Made by a program: the position numbers and the translations under genes. DNA of 64,000 bases from Ehretia macrophylla (lineage: Eukaryota > Streptophyta > Magnoliopsida > Boraginales > Ehretiaceae): NCBI GenBank assembly GCA_037974665.1, contig CM075770.1, forward strand, positions 93,058,850 to 93,122,849, written 5' to 3'. Each line of letters starts with the position of its first letter. Position 1 is the stretch's first letter. This document shows, piece after piece, positions 60,762 to 64,000 of the stretch. The notes beneath the pieces are model-generated. The model was not told the origin of the DNA and did no database searches. It saw only the letters and a list, made by a program, of their open reading frames with translations.

Positions 60762-61183
60762 AGGGTAAATAGCATATTACCCCCTGTATTTTGTTAAAAA
60801 TACACAATACCCCCTTGTGTTTTAAAAATTAGCTGATTATTCCCTGTATTTTGTTAAAAGTGCACAATACCCTCCCTGTGTTTTAAAAATTAGTTGATTA
60901 CCCCCCTGTATTTTATAAAAGTAGCTAATTACCCCCCGTGCTTATTAAAAATTAGCACTTTTGTTAGAAAATATAAAAGGACAATCAACTACTTTTATAA
61001 AAACACAAATGGGTAATCAGCTATTTTTAGCAAATCACAAGGGGGTAATCAGTTAATTTTTAAAACACAAGAGTATTGTGCACTTTTAGCAAAACATAAA
61101 GGGGTAATCAGTTAATTTTTAAAATACAGGAAGGTATTATGCATTTTTAACAAAACACATAGAGATAATACGCTATTTACCCT
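60762..61183. mobile_element. Long foldback MITE-like element
   Basis: The terminal 12 bases AGGGTAAATAGC and GCTATTTACCCT are perfect inverted repeats, and homology between arms extends through almost the whole element, about 200 bp per arm. Each arm is built of three or four diverged units of the type GATTACCCCCTGTATTTTG or its complement. No target duplication and no coding capacity. The superfamily is not settled. Confidence 0.8.
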
Positions 61184-62509
61184 ACATTGTAATCATTTAT
61201 GAGAGAACGAGTAACAAAGGGCCACTTTAATATTCGTACTATGTGGACTAACACTTTGGAAACCTATTATTAGTGTAAAGAGACTTTGAGTATGACTATT
61301 GTATAGTTGTGCCTCGTGATCCTTATTTCCTATTAATTTCTTTCCTCATGCAAAGTTGTGTAATACATAGGGATCATACTATGATATATTCCCTGCAAGG
61401 AAAGAAAGTCAGTGTTTTATCAAGCAAACTTTTAAATTAACTTCTAAGAGATAACTTATTTTGGCTCTTAAATGATATTTTATTTTCAATTGATACTACC
61501 AGTATAGCAGAGATATCATGTGCTCTCAAATTCTAGTTATTGTCAGTTTTTGTTTTGACGCGTCATGTCTATGACGAAATTGCTAGGGCTTCTTAACTTG
61601 AAGATGTTGCTTGCATTTTCTAGATGTTGTTTAAATTACTAATCTTTTATATCTAATTGTATTTGTTCACGTAACATGATGAATTTAAGGTTCAAAATGT
61701 TAGTAAAAATTAAAAGTTATACATAGTATTTAGCATTGTTTTCTAAGCTCTTTCAATTTTTTTTTGATTAAGTCACTTTCTATTATAACAAACTAAAGAG
61801 AAGAGAGATGATGGCATAACCTTGTCTGATAAAAAGAGAAAATGCTTCATTTGAAAATCTTTCATATTACACTTAATTGTTATGAATTATCAAGAAAGAT
61901 AAATATTTATCTCTAATGTTGTTCGTAAATTATCCAAACACCAAATGTGATTCCTGATTATTTAAACTCACTACATAGATAGTGTTGGACTAAGCTTTCT
62001 ATTCTAAGTCCAAGAAAAGTTTTGCTTGATATTTTACTACAAATAGGGCCATCTGCATTATATTGTTATACCTAGAAATATCAATAAATTTTCTTCTCTC
62101 TCTTCCTCTGCTTTTTTTTATTTGCTTTTGTTGTCTCTTTATTTTTCTCTTTAGTACGTAGCTCAACATTATTGAGCAAACCATAAAACTTACTTGACAC
62201 AATGATATGTCATATTACTCTAAGTCACACATGATAAACAATAATGCCTAAAGTAGCGATTGGTATACTGGGATGGGGTTAGGAATGAAATGACATTCTC
62301 AACTTTATTCCGATTCCCATGCTTGGTATGAAGAAATGAACTTAGGAATCTCATTCTCAAGGTAATCTCATTTCCCCGTACATGGGATTAAAGATTCCAG
62401 AACAAACACATGGGATTAATCCATTCTCATGTGCTTAACAATAAACTTATTTTTAAAATGACTAACATATGTCCATAAAAATATAACTTTTATATATAGT
62501 TCTTTTGCA
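61184..62509. other. AT-rich intergenic stretch with a possible small MITE
   Basis: No gene was recognised. Near 62255-62440 repeated phrases such as GGAATGAAATGACATTCTC and GGAATCTCATTCTC, with CATGGGATTAA twice, suggest a degraded MITE. Confidence 0.4.
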
Positions 62510-62580
62510 ATAATAATAGTAATAATAAAAGAGGAGTAATAATAATAATAATAATAATAATAGTAATAATAATAAAACTA

Positions 62581-62626
<46 letters not shown>

Positions 62627-62880
62627 AAAATAAAAAGAATAATAACAATAATAATAATAAAATTAAATTAAAATAATAAAAACAATAATAATAATAATAA
62701 TAATAATAGTTATTATTATTATTATTATAATAACAATAAAATAAAAATAATAATACTAATAAAAAATATAAATAATAATAATAAATAATAAATAAAAATA
62801 AAAAATAAATAAAAATAAAAACAAAAAAATACTACTACTACTACTACTATTATTATTATTATTATAATTGCTATTATTAG
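62510..62880. repeat. Large TAA/AAT trinucleotide microsatellite
   Basis: Imperfect (TAA)n and (ATT)n runs change to a run of ACT near 62830-62850 and then back to TTA. Total about 370 bp. Confidence 0.95.
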
Positions 62881-63059
62881 AAACTATTTGTGAAATTTTC
62901 ATACTTATTCTACCGTTGACAAGTGTATGTTTTAATATTGTTTCTATTTTCTCATGTTAAATTGACTGTAGATTTCACAAATAGTTTTTAATGTTTATAT
63001 TTTTTTTCATCTTCATTGTTTTAAAATAACGTGATTAGTCTCAAAATATTGCAGAAAGA

Positions 63060-63600
63060 AAGTCTTAATTTAATACCTAATGTTTACAATTTTACTCAAT
63101 TTTGTTCCTATCGTCTCAAAAGTGATGTTATTAGTTTCCAAAATTTGTAAAAAAATTCTATTTTTAGTCTTTGTAATTTGTGACCTGCACATGAAATTTT
63201 GGAGTCATAATTGAAAAAAATTCAAAATATTGGGAAGTAAATTGAATCTTTTTGTAAATTTTGGAGATTCAGCACATCGTTTTTGAAATAATAGAGAAAA
63301 AATAGAAAAAAAGCGTGAATACTGTTGTTGAATTTTGGATGAATTTTTCCATATTCTTGGCTTTGAACTAGCCGTAGGCCAACATGACCATGTTATCGTT
63401 GGTAACCAACAGTCTTCAACAGGTGAAGGAGAGAGAAAATAAGACACACACTAGCAAGGGCAATATGGAAAAAATAGCAAAGTCAACGTTTGACCGTTAC
63501 ATTTAACTGACAGGAGGGATCTTTTTAGGTATTTGAAAAGTTGAAGGACCAATTGGGCATTTATGACAAACCTGAGGGACGAAAAAATATTTCTCTCATT
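63060..63600. repeat. Degraded MITE-like repeat
   Basis: The left part has ACCTAATGTTTACAATTTTA and ACTCAATTTTGTTCCTA. The right part has GGACCAATTGGGCATTTATG and AACCTGAGGGACGAAAAAAT. Such phrases are common in plant Mutator-type MITEs in general form. Ends were not fixed. No gene. Confidence 0.35.
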
Positions 63601-64000
63601 TCGATTGTGATTTTGGACTAAAGAAGGGATAATGTGTTAGAATACCATTTTTGCCTTTACATAAAATGCAAAGTGGATCAACTAATTTATTATGTTTACA
63701 AATTTTTGGGGCTTCATGCAACAAACAAGATGAAAATTTATAATGACCAAAGTGGTCCAACAGACGGTTGTACAATGGGGTTATATAAAACTCATTCACT
63801 AGCATATTTCTCACATTTGTTTTCCATTTGAAAATTCATGCTATTTTCTTTACATACAACTAAAGTTACATCATCATCATTAATATTGTCATCATTCTCT
63901 ATAGCTATTGCCATCAATTGTTGCCATGTATTGCATGAACTCATGAAAATTTACAAGCTTAACAAAGCAACTGATCCACATCACATTGCTACCAAGAGTA
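63601..64000. other. No recognised feature
   Basis: AT-rich, with a short run of CAT near 63872. No conserved frame was seen on either strand. Confidence 0.4.

Noticed and set aside
1-64000. CRISPR arrays, operons, ribosomal RNA and tRNA genes
   Set aside because: None was seen. The tRNA-like strings are short primer-binding sites of retroelements, and the repeat arrays are microsatellites or transposon subterminal repeats.

Overview
The window is nuclear DNA of a flowering plant, most likely a eudicot. It holds one intact host gene in a large block of nested transposable elements. The plant call rests on a nine-exon SnRK2 kinase gene with GT-AG introns, a Tat-lineage Gypsy element with two RNase H domains, chromovirus-like Gypsy elements primed by initiator-methionine tRNA, a TRIM, a CACTA transposon and an RTE-type LINE. 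The species cannot be named from the sequence.

Layout. 1-5.1 kb: a cut-off Gypsy LTR, an RTE LINE fragment and a TRIM. 5.1-8.9 kb: AT-rich intergenic DNA with a foldback element holding CA repeats and a G-run, then tandem repeats and a promoter with a G-box and a TATA box. 9.1-11.8 kb: an SnRK2.7-type subclass II kinase gene, the only gene here that looks functional. 13.3-23.1 kb: a complete-length Tat-lineage element coded on the minus strand, with matching GTTGG target duplications, two RNase H regions and an antisense reading region with its own TATA box. 24.0-25.9 kb: a Copia-type LTR. 25.9-32.8 kb: two LTR remnants of one Gypsy family in opposite orientation, one interrupted by a 3.9 kb CACTA transposon. 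The CACTA carries pieces of two unrelated host genes: the first coding exon of alpha-SNAP and the P-loop exon of translation release factor eRF3. 32.8-39.4 kb: a minus-strand chromovirus-like Gypsy element cut off in its integrase. 39.4-42.6 kb: a Copia element interrupted by a solo LTR. 42.6-44.9 kb: an unclassified non-coding repeat. 44.9-53.4 kb: a plus-strand Gypsy element split in gag by a solo LTR. 53.6-54.6 kb: a poly(A)-tailed LINE-like insertion. 55.4-57.7 kb: another solo LTR. 58-64 kb: AT-rich DNA with simple repeats and a long foldback MITE-like element.

The transposable elements form a layered record. Target duplications date the order of several insertions: Tat into a SIRE-like LTR, CACTA into a Gypsy LTR, one solo LTR into Copia pol and another into Gypsy gag. 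All LTR elements read as fossils. The two most notable signals are the CACTA element that combines two host gene fragments and the antisense unit of the Tat element.
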